Of a stretch of DNA of 64,000 nucleotides, positions 1-7,363 are shown piece after piece. Positions within the stretch are counted from its first letter, which is position 1; each line of letters opens with the position of its first letter. Both the position numbers and the translations under genes were made by a program. Location: assembly GCA_900766005.1 (NCBI GenBank), contig CAAFTU010000042.1:32207-96206 (forward strand), read 5' to 3'. The notes below the pieces were generated by a model that saw only the letters and a list, made by a program, of their open reading frames with translations, was not told the origin of the DNA and made no database searches. This DNA is from an uncultured Bacteroides sp. GTDB lineage: Bacteria; Bacteroidota; Bacteroidia; Bacteroidales; Bacteroidaceae.

Positions 1-1
1 T

Positions 2-637
2 CCCATACCCGAAGAAGGCAAATGGGTAAAATCAAAAGAAATCGTTGACATTTCTGGTTTGACACATGGTATCGGTTGGTGTGCTCCTCAACAAGGTGCT
101 TGTAAACTGACTTTGAACGTAAAAGAAGGTGTTATTCAAGAAGCTTTGGTTGAAACAATCGGTTGCTCTGGTATGACTCACTCAGCTGCTATGGCATCTG
201 AAATTCTTCCGGGTAAAACTATCCTTGAAGCATTGAATACCGACCTCGTTTGTGACGCTATCAATACAGCTATGCGCGAATTGTTCTTGCAAATCGTTTA
301 CGGACGTACTCAGTCTGCTTTCTCTGAAGGTGGTTTGATGATCGGTGCCGGTTTGGAAGACTTGGGTAAAGGTCTGCGTAGCCAGGTAGGTACTCTTTAT
401 GGTACATTGGCTAAGGGTCCTCGTTACCTTGAAATGGCTGAAGGCTACATCAAGACAATTGCTCTTGACAAGAACGACGAAATTTGCGGTTATGAATTCG
501 TTCACCTCGGCAAATTTATGGATGAGATTAAGAAAGGTACTGACGCTAATGAAGCTTTGAAGAAGGTTACCGGTACTTACGGCCGCTTCACTGAGGAGCA
601 AGGTGCAGTTAAACACATTGACCCACGTCACGAATAA
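2..637 (+). CDS. IscU-like iron-sulfur scaffold-type protein, 5' partial
   Basis: The reading frame is open from the first bases of the window, so the start lies upstream; 211 codons are visible. The protein has the look of the IscU/NifU N-terminal fold: a Cys in the WCAPQQGAC segment, then a hydrophobic strand ending in ETIGCSGMTHSAAMAS, where IscU proteins carry their second ligand cysteine. The canonical scaffold motif around the first cysteine is replaced here, so cluster assembly is inferred rather than shown. The C-terminal half (roughly the last 90 residues) is extra to plain IscU. The stop is 19 bp before the next gene, which has a strong AGGAGG-like site in that gap, so the two are almost certainly co-transcribed. 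Identification as an IscU-like family member is fairly firm; its client is unknown. Confidence 0.75.
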   Translation, partial: PIPEEGKWVKSKEIVDISGLTHGIGWCAPQQGACKLTLNVKEGVIQEALVETIGCSGMTHSAAMASEILPGKTILEALNTDLVCDAINTAMRELFLQIVYGRTQSAFSEGGLMIGAGLEDLGKGLRSQVGTLYGTLAKGPRYLEMAEGYIKTIALDKNDEICGYEFVHLGKFMDEIKKGTDANEALKKVTGTYGRFTEEQGAVKHIDPRHE

Positions 638-656
638 TATAAGGAGGAAAAGATAT

Positions 657-1667
657 ATGATTAGAGAAGTAAAATTTGAAAGCCAAGACCGTCGTATCAA
701 ACAGATTTTAGCTGCGTTGAACGAAAACGGTATTAAAGACATCGAAGAAGCTAATGCTATCTGCGAATCTTACGGTCTCGATCCTTATAAAACTTGTGAA
801 GAAACTCAGCCTATCTGCTTCGAAAACGCAAAGTGGGCTTATGTAGTAGGTGCTGCTATCGCTTTGAAGAAAGGCTGCACAAATGCTGCTGACGCTGCTG
901 AAGCAATCGGTATCGGTTTGCAGGCATTCTGTATCCCGGGTTCTGTAGCTGACGACCGTAAGGTTGGTATCGGTCACGGTAACTTGGCTGCTATGTTGCT
1001 GCGCGAAGAAACTAAATGTTTCGCTTTCTTGGCAGGTCACGAATCTTTCGCTGCTGCTGAAGGTGCTATCAAAATCGCTGCAAAAGCTGACAAAGTACGT
1101 AAAGAACCTTTGCGTTGTATCTTGAATGGTTTGGGTAAAGACGCTGCTCAGATCATCTCTCGTATCAACGGATTTACATATGTTCAGACTCAGTTCGACT
1201 ATTTCACAGGTGAACTGAAAGTAGTTCGCGAAATCGCTTACTCTGACGGTCCTCGTGCTAAGGTAAAATGCTATGGTGCTGACGACGTTCGCGAAGGTGT
1301 AGCTATCATGTGGAAAGAAGGTGTAGATGTATCTATCACAGGTAACTCTACTAACCCGACTCGTTTCCAACACCCGGTTGCTGGTACTTACAAGAAAGAA
1401 CGTGTTCTTGCTGGTAAGCCTTACTTCTCAGTAGCTTCAGGTGGTGGTACAGGTCGTACACTTCACCCGGATAACATGGCTGCCGGTCCTGCTTCTTACG
1501 GTATGACTGACACTATGGGCCGTATGCACTCTGACGCTCAGTTCGCTGGTTCTTCATCAGTTCCTGCTCACGTAGAAATGATGGGCTTCCTGGGTATCGG
1601 TAACAACCCGATGGTAGGATGTACAGTGGCTTGTGCTGTAGACGTGGCTACTGCTTTGGCTAAGTAA
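657..1667 (+). CDS. GGGtGRT-motif protein, partner of the IscU-like protein
   Basis: A 336-residue cytoplasmic protein without signal peptide or membrane segments. It carries the signature SGGGTGRTLHPDN near residue 260, which names the GGGtGRT family, a conserved group with no established activity. The start at 657 is set by AAGGAGG ten bases upstream; an in-frame start further up would overlap the previous gene. Cysteines at several places could bind metal, but no ligand pattern is clear. The family is known to sit beside IscU-like genes, as here, which suggests the pair works together on a cluster or a thiol chemistry. It ends at a strong terminator. Codon use is that of a highly expressed gene. 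Confidence 0.8.
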   Translation: MIREVKFESQDRRIKQILAALNENGIKDIEEANAICESYGLDPYKTCEETQPICFENAKWAYVVGAAIALKKGCTNAADAAEAIGIGLQAFCIPGSVADDRKVGIGHGNLAAMLLREETKCFAFLAGHESFAAAEGAIKIAAKADKVRKEPLRCILNGLGKDAAQIISRINGFTYVQTQFDYFTGELKVVREIAYSDGPRAKVKCYGADDVREGVAIMWKEGVDVSITGNSTNPTRFQHPVAGTYKKERVLAGKPYFSVASGGGTGRTLHPDNMAAGPASYGMTDTMGRMHSDAQFAGSSSVPAHVEMMGFLGIGNNPMVGCTVACAVDVATALAK

Positions 1668-1690
1668 TTTAAGTTGTAGATTACGATATA

Positions 1691-1726
1691 AATCCCTGTA
1701 ACTCTGATGAGTTATGGGGATTTTTG
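1691..1726 (+). terminator. Rho-independent terminator after the GGGtGRT gene
   Basis: Near-perfect stem: AATCCC plus TAACTC at 1691-1703 pairs with GAGTTA plus GGGATT at 1709-1722, followed by a T run. It lies 23 bp after the stop codon and closes the two-gene unit. Confidence 0.85.
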
Positions 1727-1756
1727 TTTATTTTTAGGAAATAATACTCACTATCA

Positions 1757-1901
1757 GAGCGTCATATTGAACAAAAAACGTATATTTGCATTGTTCGACT
1801 GAGAGAAATGGTCGGACAAAACATTGAAAGCGTTTTTTGCTTTATCCGAAAGAACGAAATCGCCAATTTCACCATAGGAGGATAGAGACAATATGACGCT
1901 C
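1757..1901. repeat. 145-bp element with 13-bp terminal inverted repeats
   Basis: GAGCGTCATATTG at 1757-1769 is repeated as a perfect inverted copy, CAATATGACGCTC, at 1889-1901. Inside are an imperfect hairpin (TCGGA...TCCGA enclosing AAAGC...GCTTT, about 1812-1850) and a TATATTTG -7-like motif at 1781-1788. Either a MITE-like element or an invertible segment would give this picture. No target-site duplication is visible at the edges, and no transposase or invertase gene is near. Confidence 0.55.
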
Positions 1902-1984
1902 ATACTGTTTGTATATGTACATAGGTGTATAGCCAATGTCATACCCTTTTATACATACTGCAACGGCGGCAATTTAGTGTTCGT

Positions 1985-2065
1985 AAAGCTCCGCTTTAGG
2001 TGATGGCAACCTATAGGTTTCTGAGGTGTAAACCTATAGGTTGTCTTTTTTATAAGCTATCAGTT
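1985..2065. repeat. Palindrome array A, period 23 bp
   Basis: Four units starting at 1985, 2008, 2031 and 2054, each exactly 23 bp apart. Unit 1 is the mini-hairpin AAAG-CTCCG-CTTT. Units 2 and 3 are the self-complementary 12-mer AACCTATAGGTT. Unit 4, AAGCTATCAGTT, is a decayed copy with 9 of 12 matches. Spacers of 10-11 nt differ in sequence. The same unit types recur near 5.2 kb and 48.9 kb. Confidence 0.75.
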
Positions 2066-2117
2066 GTCTTTACTTCCTTATTCTACACCCTACTTTACAA
2101 GATTTACTTGTATTGTA

Positions 2118-2630
2118 TCAATAGTAGCGAGCTTCAAAATTAATCACTTCAATCTTTCCATTCGCATCAGGAAGTATGCGAAGCGATTCATCATGATTAT
2201 TGCCATTTAAAAAGATGACAAAGAAATTATGACTACGTTCTTCTACAGAAGTAAAACCTGGAATTTGCCTCACCTTATCAAAAGGATCACCTACAGTAAG
2301 CGTAATCCCATGATATTCCAATACATATTTATTACTAGTTATAATAAAACACAACACTCCTGGAAAAAGTTCTCTAGGATCATCGGTCATTCTCAATGTG
2401 AATCCGTCCTTATAATAGAATTCATAGTTATTGCCAAAATCATTTGCCGGGAAACAATTTATCCGATAAGGTTCACCAAAGGCCTTTTTTATCTGATCTA
2501 CCGTATAAATATATCCAAATTTTATACCTCGAACAGAGCAATAATCTTTACTATTTTCCGTTTTAACCTGAGAAAAAATTTGATGTATATTCATCGAAAT
2601 GAATAATAAAAGAAATAATATTCGTTTCAT
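2118..2630 (-). CDS. Secreted hypothetical protein
   Basis: A 170-residue protein with a clear signal peptide (MKRILFLLLFISMNIHQIFSQ) and no lipobox cysteine at the cleavage site, so it is probably periplasmic. The mature part is small and soluble, with alternating hydrophobic and charged stretches typical of a beta-rich domain; I do not recognise the family. The frame is intact, unlike the adjoining lipoprotein gene 23 bp upstream, with which it likely shared a transcript. Base composition is clearly richer in A and T than the core genes on either side, consistent with acquired DNA. Confidence 0.6.
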   Translation of the reverse strand: MKRILFLLLFISMNIHQIFSQVKTENSKDYCSVRGIKFGYIYTVDQIKKAFGEPYRINCFPANDFGNNYEFYYKDGFTLRMTDDPRELFPGVLCFIITSNKYVLEYHGITLTVGDPFDKVRQIPGFTSVEERSHNFFVIFLNGNNHDESLRILPDANGKIEVINFEARYY

Positions 2631-2653
2631 AAGCCAAAATTTATAATTATTTT

Positions 2654-4259
2654 TTAATTCTTATCACAAGGTGTAATAATTACGCAACTTTCCTCATCAA
2701 CTCGCCCATTTAAATAATTTTCAGGATTAATCCATTTATCTGTTGAATTTTTTATTCCCAAATGCAAATGTGGGCGTTTCTCATCAGCATTTCCAGTAAC
2801 TCCGGTAAAACCTATTAGTTCTCCTAAGCTAACGTGATCTCCGACCTTTAAAGGTTGCCCGTTTCGAACAGCTACAGGCTGATCTGCGTTTAAATGCCAA
2901 TAACAGACTTTTATGTATTCACCTTTTACATACGATAAAATTGTTATACGATTTCCTGCTCCATCTGTATCCCCTTTATACCCTTCAGGATAGTTTCCAC
3001 GTGAAGTTCTATTAGGCTGCGTTGTAACATAGGGCTCCACTATTCTTCCTTCATACATTGAGTACACAGGTGTGCCCGGAGGTGCAATTAAATCTATCCC
3101 TCTGTGCATTCTTTGTTTCCCATATTCATCTTTGCGAGTCAAGCCAAATCGGGCTCCTTTTTTGTTACTTAAATTTGGTGGCATTATCCCCATTGCGCAT
3201 AATGGATTAGATTTTCCAGTCGATAAATTATAACACGGAATATATGTCATAGAATGCTCATCATATCCACCTGTGTCAATACCCACATCGGGATCTTTGG
3301 TTCCTGCAATACCGGATCCTCCCCAACTACTGCCATTTCCACCACCATACATTGATTCATAAAATGTATAGGAATACTGAAACATGATATCTAATGAATA
3401 GTAACGCCTAACAGTATTACCTATGTTAAGCAAACGCATTTTTATATCTTCCTCAGCATCTCGTTTGTATATAGTGTTATAAAAATCTAAATAAAGAATC
3501 ATTGTATAAGGAAGGCTTGTATCTATTCTATCGACATTAATGCGAATGCCGCCCCATCCAGGATAACGATACTCATCTTCTATAATTTTTTTCAATGTAT
3601 TTTTTGATAGAGTAACAATAACAGGTTGGCCATTAGGGTCAACAAAACCTGAGCTCGATATTTGATAATGCAATGTAATATTACCACCGACAACTTTTGG
3701 ATTTGAAGATTAACGTGTATTGATGTTCTCTTTCTTTTCCCGTTCCAAACGTATTGCTTCATTAGATAAATCTGAAATAACATTGAGACCTATATCTTCT
3801 AATTCGCGAAACATCCATGAATATAAATATTGTCTTGATTGAGGTATAACATTATTTATGACTTCTTTATTCAATATAATGGGGTGCCTAAATCCCCATT
3901 TATACTTTGTTCCTCACCTGACTTTTTTCATCTACAGGATAAATAATAGCACCTTCTACAAGTCCCTCTTTATCACATATAGGAATCCAAAAATGAAGAC
4001 CATAATCTTGCGTATTAGAAATTTTCATGTATTCATATAGGGCAGTTTTGTCTTTTAAAAGATTTCGAAAACGTTCTAGACATCCTGCCTGTTTTAACAT
4101 TTTATTTTGAAAAAACACGACTTCAGCACGTTTAGTACTACACACAGAACCTTCATTCGAAGGTAAGTTAACTTCTCCCAACAGGTTTTTATCGCTTGTA
4201 CAAGATAAGAAACAAATACAAAACCCTGTAATCATTAATAATGTTCTTCTCATATTCAT
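2654..4259 (-). pseudogene. Broken M23-peptidase lipoprotein gene (frameshift plus in-frame stop)
   Basis: Read from 4259 downwards. The first part is a lipoprotein (signal peptide, lipobox with Cys20, CTSDKNLL) open to a TAA at 3900-3902. A one-base shift close to 3900-3916 moves into a frame that continues without a break to 3713, reading on into KWGFRHPIILNKEVINN and WMFRELEDIGLNVISD. A TAA at 3710-3712 interrupts it, and the same frame then runs to 2654. That last part has an M23 (LytM) metallopeptidase domain with HRGID and HLHLG zinc motifs near the C-terminus. Joined, the product would be about 535 residues, a plausible single envelope peptidase. The last segment has no ATG near its start, only a TTG at 3671-3673, which argues against an independent gene. 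Separate genes remain possible. Confidence 0.6.
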
Positions 4260-4387
4260 AAGCTATAGATTTAAATTTTCCCTAAAATAGATGAAATAAA
4301 TTACAATAAAAAATAAATAGCTATATTATTATTATAAATTAACACATAATTAATGTGTATAGTTTTAATATGTAATCCTTTTAATCG

Positions 4388-4415
4388 ATACTTCGGTAAA
4401 TTTTTACCGAAGTAT
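4388..4415. repeat. Inverted repeat, 13-bp arms, TT loop region
   Basis: ATACTTCGGTAAA and TTTACCGAAGTAT form a perfect stem with a 2-nt loop. There is no T run on either strand directly after the stem, so a classical terminator is unlikely. It sits just before the transposase relic and may be a remnant of that element's end. Confidence 0.55.
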
Positions 4416-4423
4416 TAAAAATA

Positions 4424-4602
4424 TACGAGGTGGACAAGGGAAAGCTATACGGATTGAGGGTATATGCAAAAGCTCTCAAAAGGTATGTTTCCTTAGCCAT
4501 CTAGTATCCGATGGACAGGAGGTGCTGGATTATTACAGAATCAGGTTCCGGTTTTTAACGAACTATTGTGTGGATGCAACAAAAGCATTGATCTATGGAT
4601 GA
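4424..4602 (+). pseudogene. Relic of an IS4-type transposase
   Basis: Two short frames joined by a shift: one reads KLYGLRVYAKALKRYVSLAI before a TAG, the next reads VSDGQEVLDYYRIRFRF. The second resembles the Y-x(2)-R-F catalytic-region signature of IS4-family transposases of Bacteroides, in which the arginine and the following glutamate are active-site residues; the glutamate is lost. Both ends of the gene are missing. This is pattern recognition on a short fragment and needs a search. Confidence 0.4.
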
Positions 4603-4664
4603 TTTTAAATAAAAATACATTTGTCAAGATATTCCGATCAGATACCCTATTTCCCCAAAAATAA

Positions 4665-4694
4665 TTGTTATTAATAGAGGAATGATTACCTTTG
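4665..4694 (+). promoter_or_regulatory. Bacteroidetes-type promoter for the kinase relic
   Basis: TTG at 4665-4667, 19-nt spacer, TACCTTTG at 4687-4694. The start codon of the downstream relic is 26 bp further on. The promoter looks intact although the gene is not. Confidence 0.65.
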
Positions 4695-4719
4695 TCTTAA
4701 ACTTACATTCAACTAATTT

Positions 4720-5168
4720 ATGGAATATATCAACGAATTTCACAAAGAATGGATAGAACGTACTCGTCAGTCAATAGCCTCTTGGAGCAAGCAGCCTGCA
4801 TCGTTAGAAGAAAAAAGGAAACAACAGGAACGCTTGAACCAACAGAAAGTTATAAGAGAAGGCAAACAGAAGAACTGATAAGTTTTGCCAATTCTAAGGA
4901 CTTATGGATTTCACTTTCTAATTTAAATATAGAGTTCCTTAGTAAGGGTGGAGAAAACGAAGTTTATACAGGAGATAAAGATAATATAGTTGTTAAACTG
5001 AATAACTTTGAGTACGCAGGGGATGATTTAGAGAATTTCTTCATCCGCATTGCAGCACACAACAAATTTTTTGGTAACGTACCCTATGAGATGATAGGTT
5101 TCGCTTATAATAGTCGGCATGAATTCTGTGCAGTTCTTGTGCATAGGTTTAGCCCACGAAAAGCATAG
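4720..5168 (+). pseudogene. Relic of a polyvalent-protein kinase-domain gene
   Basis: The start ATG at 4720 opens a frame of 52 codons (MEYINEFHKEWIERTRQSIA...) that ends at TGA 4876-4878. Near that point the coding sequence continues in another frame with TEELISFANSKDLWIS, then GGENEVYTGDKDNIVVKLN and YAGDDLENFFIRIAAHNKFF. The latter stretch is typical of the putative polyvalent-protein kinase domain found on Bacteroides mobile elements. So one indel separates the N-terminal helix from the domain. The domain is also cut short: after EFCAVL the sequence runs straight into the 22-bp palindrome array and stops. Function is lost. Confidence 0.6.
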
Positions 5169-5328
5169 GTTTATGGGTCGTAAACCTATAGGTTTGTAGA
5201 TGAAAACCTATAGGTTTCTGACCCCTAAAGTGCCGCTTTTTTAATCCTAAAGTGCCACTTTACAGTCCTTAAAGTGCCGTTTTTCTCAAATTAAAGTTGC
5301 ACTATGTGTATTGTACCGGATTTTGGTT
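5139..5328. repeat. Palindrome array B, nine units at 22-bp period
   Basis: Units begin at 5139, 5161, 5183, 5205, 5227, 5249, 5271, 5293 and 5315, each 22 bp after the last. 5183 and 5205 are AACCTATAGGTT. 5227, 5249 and 5271 are AAAG-TGCCG-CTTT, AAAG-TGCCA-CTTT and AAAG-TGCCG-TTTT. 5293 is AAAG-TTGCA-CTAT and 5315 is ACCG-GATTT-TGGT, both decayed. The first two units (with CATAGGTTT) are degenerate and lie in the last codons of the kinase relic. Spacers of 9-10 nt are all different. Arms differ in sequence between the two unit types but keep the hairpin layout. Confidence 0.8.
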
Positions 5329-5790
5329 GACAGCTTCCACTGTTATTCCTAAGTTAGTTTACGCATCATCTCTTTAAGCCTGTTTAAGTTGACATTACGT
5401 TTCTCTATTACTGTAAAAGTGATCATGTGCTGCTCTGCTTAATACTATTTGGTGCTTTTTTTATAAGTCTATTCTATCCTTCACTATTCAAAACAAAAGA
5501 TAGTATCTTTCACCTTTCATGATAGATGGCAGACATACAGTGTTTTATGATGAACCTTTCATGGTTTACTATATGAATCCTATTCCAGCATGCAGGTCTG
5601 CCTACAGGGTGAAACATCCCGATTAACCTTTGATTCTTGCCTTGTTGGGTGCTGCATCGGAGACCGGATCGAAAATGGGGTTTGAAATAATTTTGAAAAC
5701 TTTTGCAAAGTGCATTTCCCCCGAACAAATTCTTTTTTGTACTTTTGCATATCTTTTGTAAACAACATCATCAATAAAGAGAACAACGAT
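5329..5790. other. Leader region of the PurF-like gene, no gene seen
   Basis: About 460 bp. A possible promoter lies at 5715-5747: TTTC, 21-nt spacer, TACTTTTG. A 14-mer CTTTCACCTTTCAT at 5507-5520 recurs at 48671-48684 beside the third palindrome array. A 26-codon minus-strand frame near 5360-5435 is too short to support. I see no purine riboswitch that I can recognise. Confidence 0.55.
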
Positions 5791-7200
5791 ATGGGAGGTT
5801 TTTTCGGAACAGTCTCGAAAGCGAGTTGCGTGACTGACTTATTCTACGGAACTGATTACAACTCACATCTGGGTACCAAGCGGGGTGGACTCGCTACATT
5901 TAGTAAGGAGAAAGGCTTTATACGCTCTATCCATAATTTGGAAAGCGCTTATTTCCGATCTAAATTTGAAGGGGAACTGGATAAGTTTGAAGGAAATGCA
6001 GGTATCGGAATCATCAGCGATACAGATGCGCAACCTATTATCATCAACTCTCACCTCGGGCGCTTTGCCATCGTTACTGTAGCCAAAGTGGCTAACATCC
6101 AAGAACTGGAGAAGTCTCTCCTCGACCGCAACATGCACTTCGCAGAACTGAGTGCATCGTGTACCAATCAGACAGAACTTATTGCGTTGCTTATCATTCA
6201 GGGTAAGAATTTTGTGGAAGGCATCGAGAATGTCTACAAAAATATCAAGGGGTCTTGCTCTATGCTCATTTTGTGTGAGGATGGCAGTGTGATTGCTGCG
6301 CGTGATTCTTGGGGACGTACTCCGGTGGTAATCGGTAAAAAGGACGGGGCGTATGCCGCTACCAGTGAATCATCGAGCTTCCCTAACCTGGGTTATGAGG
6401 TGGACTGCTATCTGGGTCCGGGTGAGATTGTACGCTTGCGTGAAGACGGTATCGAACAGCTGCGTAAGCCCAATGAAGGAATGCAGGTTTGTTCTTTCCT
6501 TTGGGTGTATTATGGTTTCCCCACTTCCTGCTATGAAGGGGTGAATGTGGAAGAAATGCGCTTCAATTGCGGGCTGAAGATGGGTAAGATGGATGAGTCG
6601 GAAGTGGACTGCGTATGCGGTATTCCTGATTCGGGTGTGGGTATGGCTTTGGGTTATGCCGAAGGTAAAGGAGTGCCTTATCACCGTGCCATTTCAAAAT
6701 ATACGCCTACCTGGCCACGGAGTTTCACGCCGAGCAATCAGGACATGCGTTCGTTGGTGGCCAAGATGAAGCTGATTCCCAACCGGGCCATGCTGCAGGG
6801 CAAACGTTTGCTGTTCTGTGACGACTCTATTGTGCGCGGCACCCAGCTTAAAGACAATGTGAAAGTGCTCTATGATTACGGAGCAAAGGAAGTTCACATG
6901 CGTATTGCTTGTCCGCCGCTGATTTATGCCTGCCCGTTTGTAGGTTTCTCTGCTTCCAAAAATGCACTTGAACTCATTACTCGTCGCATTATCAAGGAAC
7001 TGGAAGGAGATGAAAACAAGAATCTGGAGAAATATGCCACTACCGGTTCGCCCGAATATGAAAAAATGGTGAGTATCATTGCCGAACGCTTCGGTTTGGA
7101 TTCACTGAAATTTAATACAGTGGAAACATTGATTGAGGCTATCGGTCTGCCAAAATGTAAGGTTTGTACCCACTGTTTCGATGGTAGCAGTCATTTTTAA
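5791..7200 (+). CDS. PurF-like amidophosphoribosyltransferase lacking the N-terminal Cys
   Basis: A 469-residue protein with the PurF layout: N-terminal Ntn-glutaminase fold followed by a type I phosphoribosyltransferase domain with the PRPP loop LLFCDDSIVRGTQL. All four cysteines that hold the [4Fe-4S] cluster in Bacillus-type PurF seem present (QVCSFLW, YACPFVG and C456/C459 in CKVCTHC). The residue after the initiator Met should be the catalytic Cys of the glutaminase; here the protein begins MGGFFG, so glutamine hydrolysis by the usual mechanism looks impossible. It might use free ammonia or be a regulatory paralogue. The start is chosen because the homologous fold begins there; an in-frame upstream ATG at 5710 would sit in the promoter. 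The gene ends at a strong terminator and stands alone. Confidence 0.8.
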   Translation: MGGFFGTVSKASCVTDLFYGTDYNSHLGTKRGGLATFSKEKGFIRSIHNLESAYFRSKFEGELDKFEGNAGIGIISDTDAQPIIINSHLGRFAIVTVAKVANIQELEKSLLDRNMHFAELSASCTNQTELIALLIIQGKNFVEGIENVYKNIKGSCSMLILCEDGSVIAARDSWGRTPVVIGKKDGAYAATSESSSFPNLGYEVDCYLGPGEIVRLREDGIEQLRKPNEGMQVCSFLWVYYGFPTSCYEGVNVEEMRFNCGLKMGKMDESEVDCVCGIPDSGVGMALGYAEGKGVPYHRAISKYTPTWPRSFTPSNQDMRSLVAKMKLIPNRAMLQGKRLLFCDDSIVRGTQLKDNVKVLYDYGAKEVHMRIACPPLIYACPFVGFSASKNALELITRRIIKELEGDENKNLEKYATTGSPEYEKMVSIIAERFGLDSLKFNTVETLIEAIGLPKCKVCTHCFDGSSHF

Positions 7201-7250
7201 TTGAAAAAAAAGGCTTGTAATCAGTCAAACTGACAAAAATAGCATAAAAA

Positions 7251-7289
7251 AGAGCAGGGAATTACTTTGTTATTCTCTGCTCTTTTTTT
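7251..7289 (+). terminator. Rho-independent terminator after the PurF-like gene
   Basis: AGAGCAGGGAAT (7251-7262) pairs with ATTCTCTGCTCT (7272-7283) around a 9-nt loop; a T run follows. Confidence 0.9.
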
Positions 7290-7363
7290 ATCTTTACGGC
7301 ACTATACGGAAAGAATAGTGAAGATGATTCTTCAATTAATAAGTAATTTTGAAATTGAGTAAT

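Larger units (their letters stand above)
1727..2117. other. Gene-free stretch between the GGGtGRT gene and the accessory strip
   Basis: About 390 bp without a convincing gene. It holds a 145-bp element with 13-bp terminal inverted repeats (1757-1901) and the first 22-23-bp palindrome array (1985-2065), both listed separately. The 62-codon frame on the minus strand between the inverted repeats is composed mostly of repeat sequence and is not credible as a gene. Nothing else is recognisable. Confidence 0.7.
4260..4719. other. Gene-free stretch with hairpin, transposase relic and promoter
   Basis: Of these 460 bp, 4388-4415 is an inverted repeat, 4424-4602 looks like a decayed transposase and 4665-4694 is a good promoter; each is listed separately. 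The part from 4260 to 4387 is very AT-rich and presumably carries the promoter of the minus-strand lipoprotein gene, but no clear -7 box is visible. Confidence 0.65.

Noticed and set aside
182..742. Long minus-strand frames over the first two genes
   Set aside because: Antisense shadows caused by the strong codon bias of highly expressed genes; no ribosome site or protein pattern.
1754..1942. 62-codon minus-strand gene
   Set aside because: It is formed almost entirely by the inverted-repeat element; no ribosome site and no protein features.
3592..3783. Separate small minus-strand gene over the M23 region
   Set aside because: It lies in a different frame from the coding sequence of the broken lipoprotein gene and overlaps it.
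5139..5328. CRISPR array
   Set aside because: Spacers are only 9-10 nt, the repeated part is 12-13 nt and varies between units, and no cas gene is in the window.
5360..5435. 26-codon minus-strand frame (MITFTVIEKRNVNLNRLKEM)
   Set aside because: Too short, preceded by a stop, and without a ribosome site; could be a relic of a larger gene but cannot be supported.
5329..5790. Purine or PRPP riboswitch ahead of the PurF-like gene
   Set aside because: No conserved riboswitch core could be recognised by eye; a covariance-model search would be needed to claim one.
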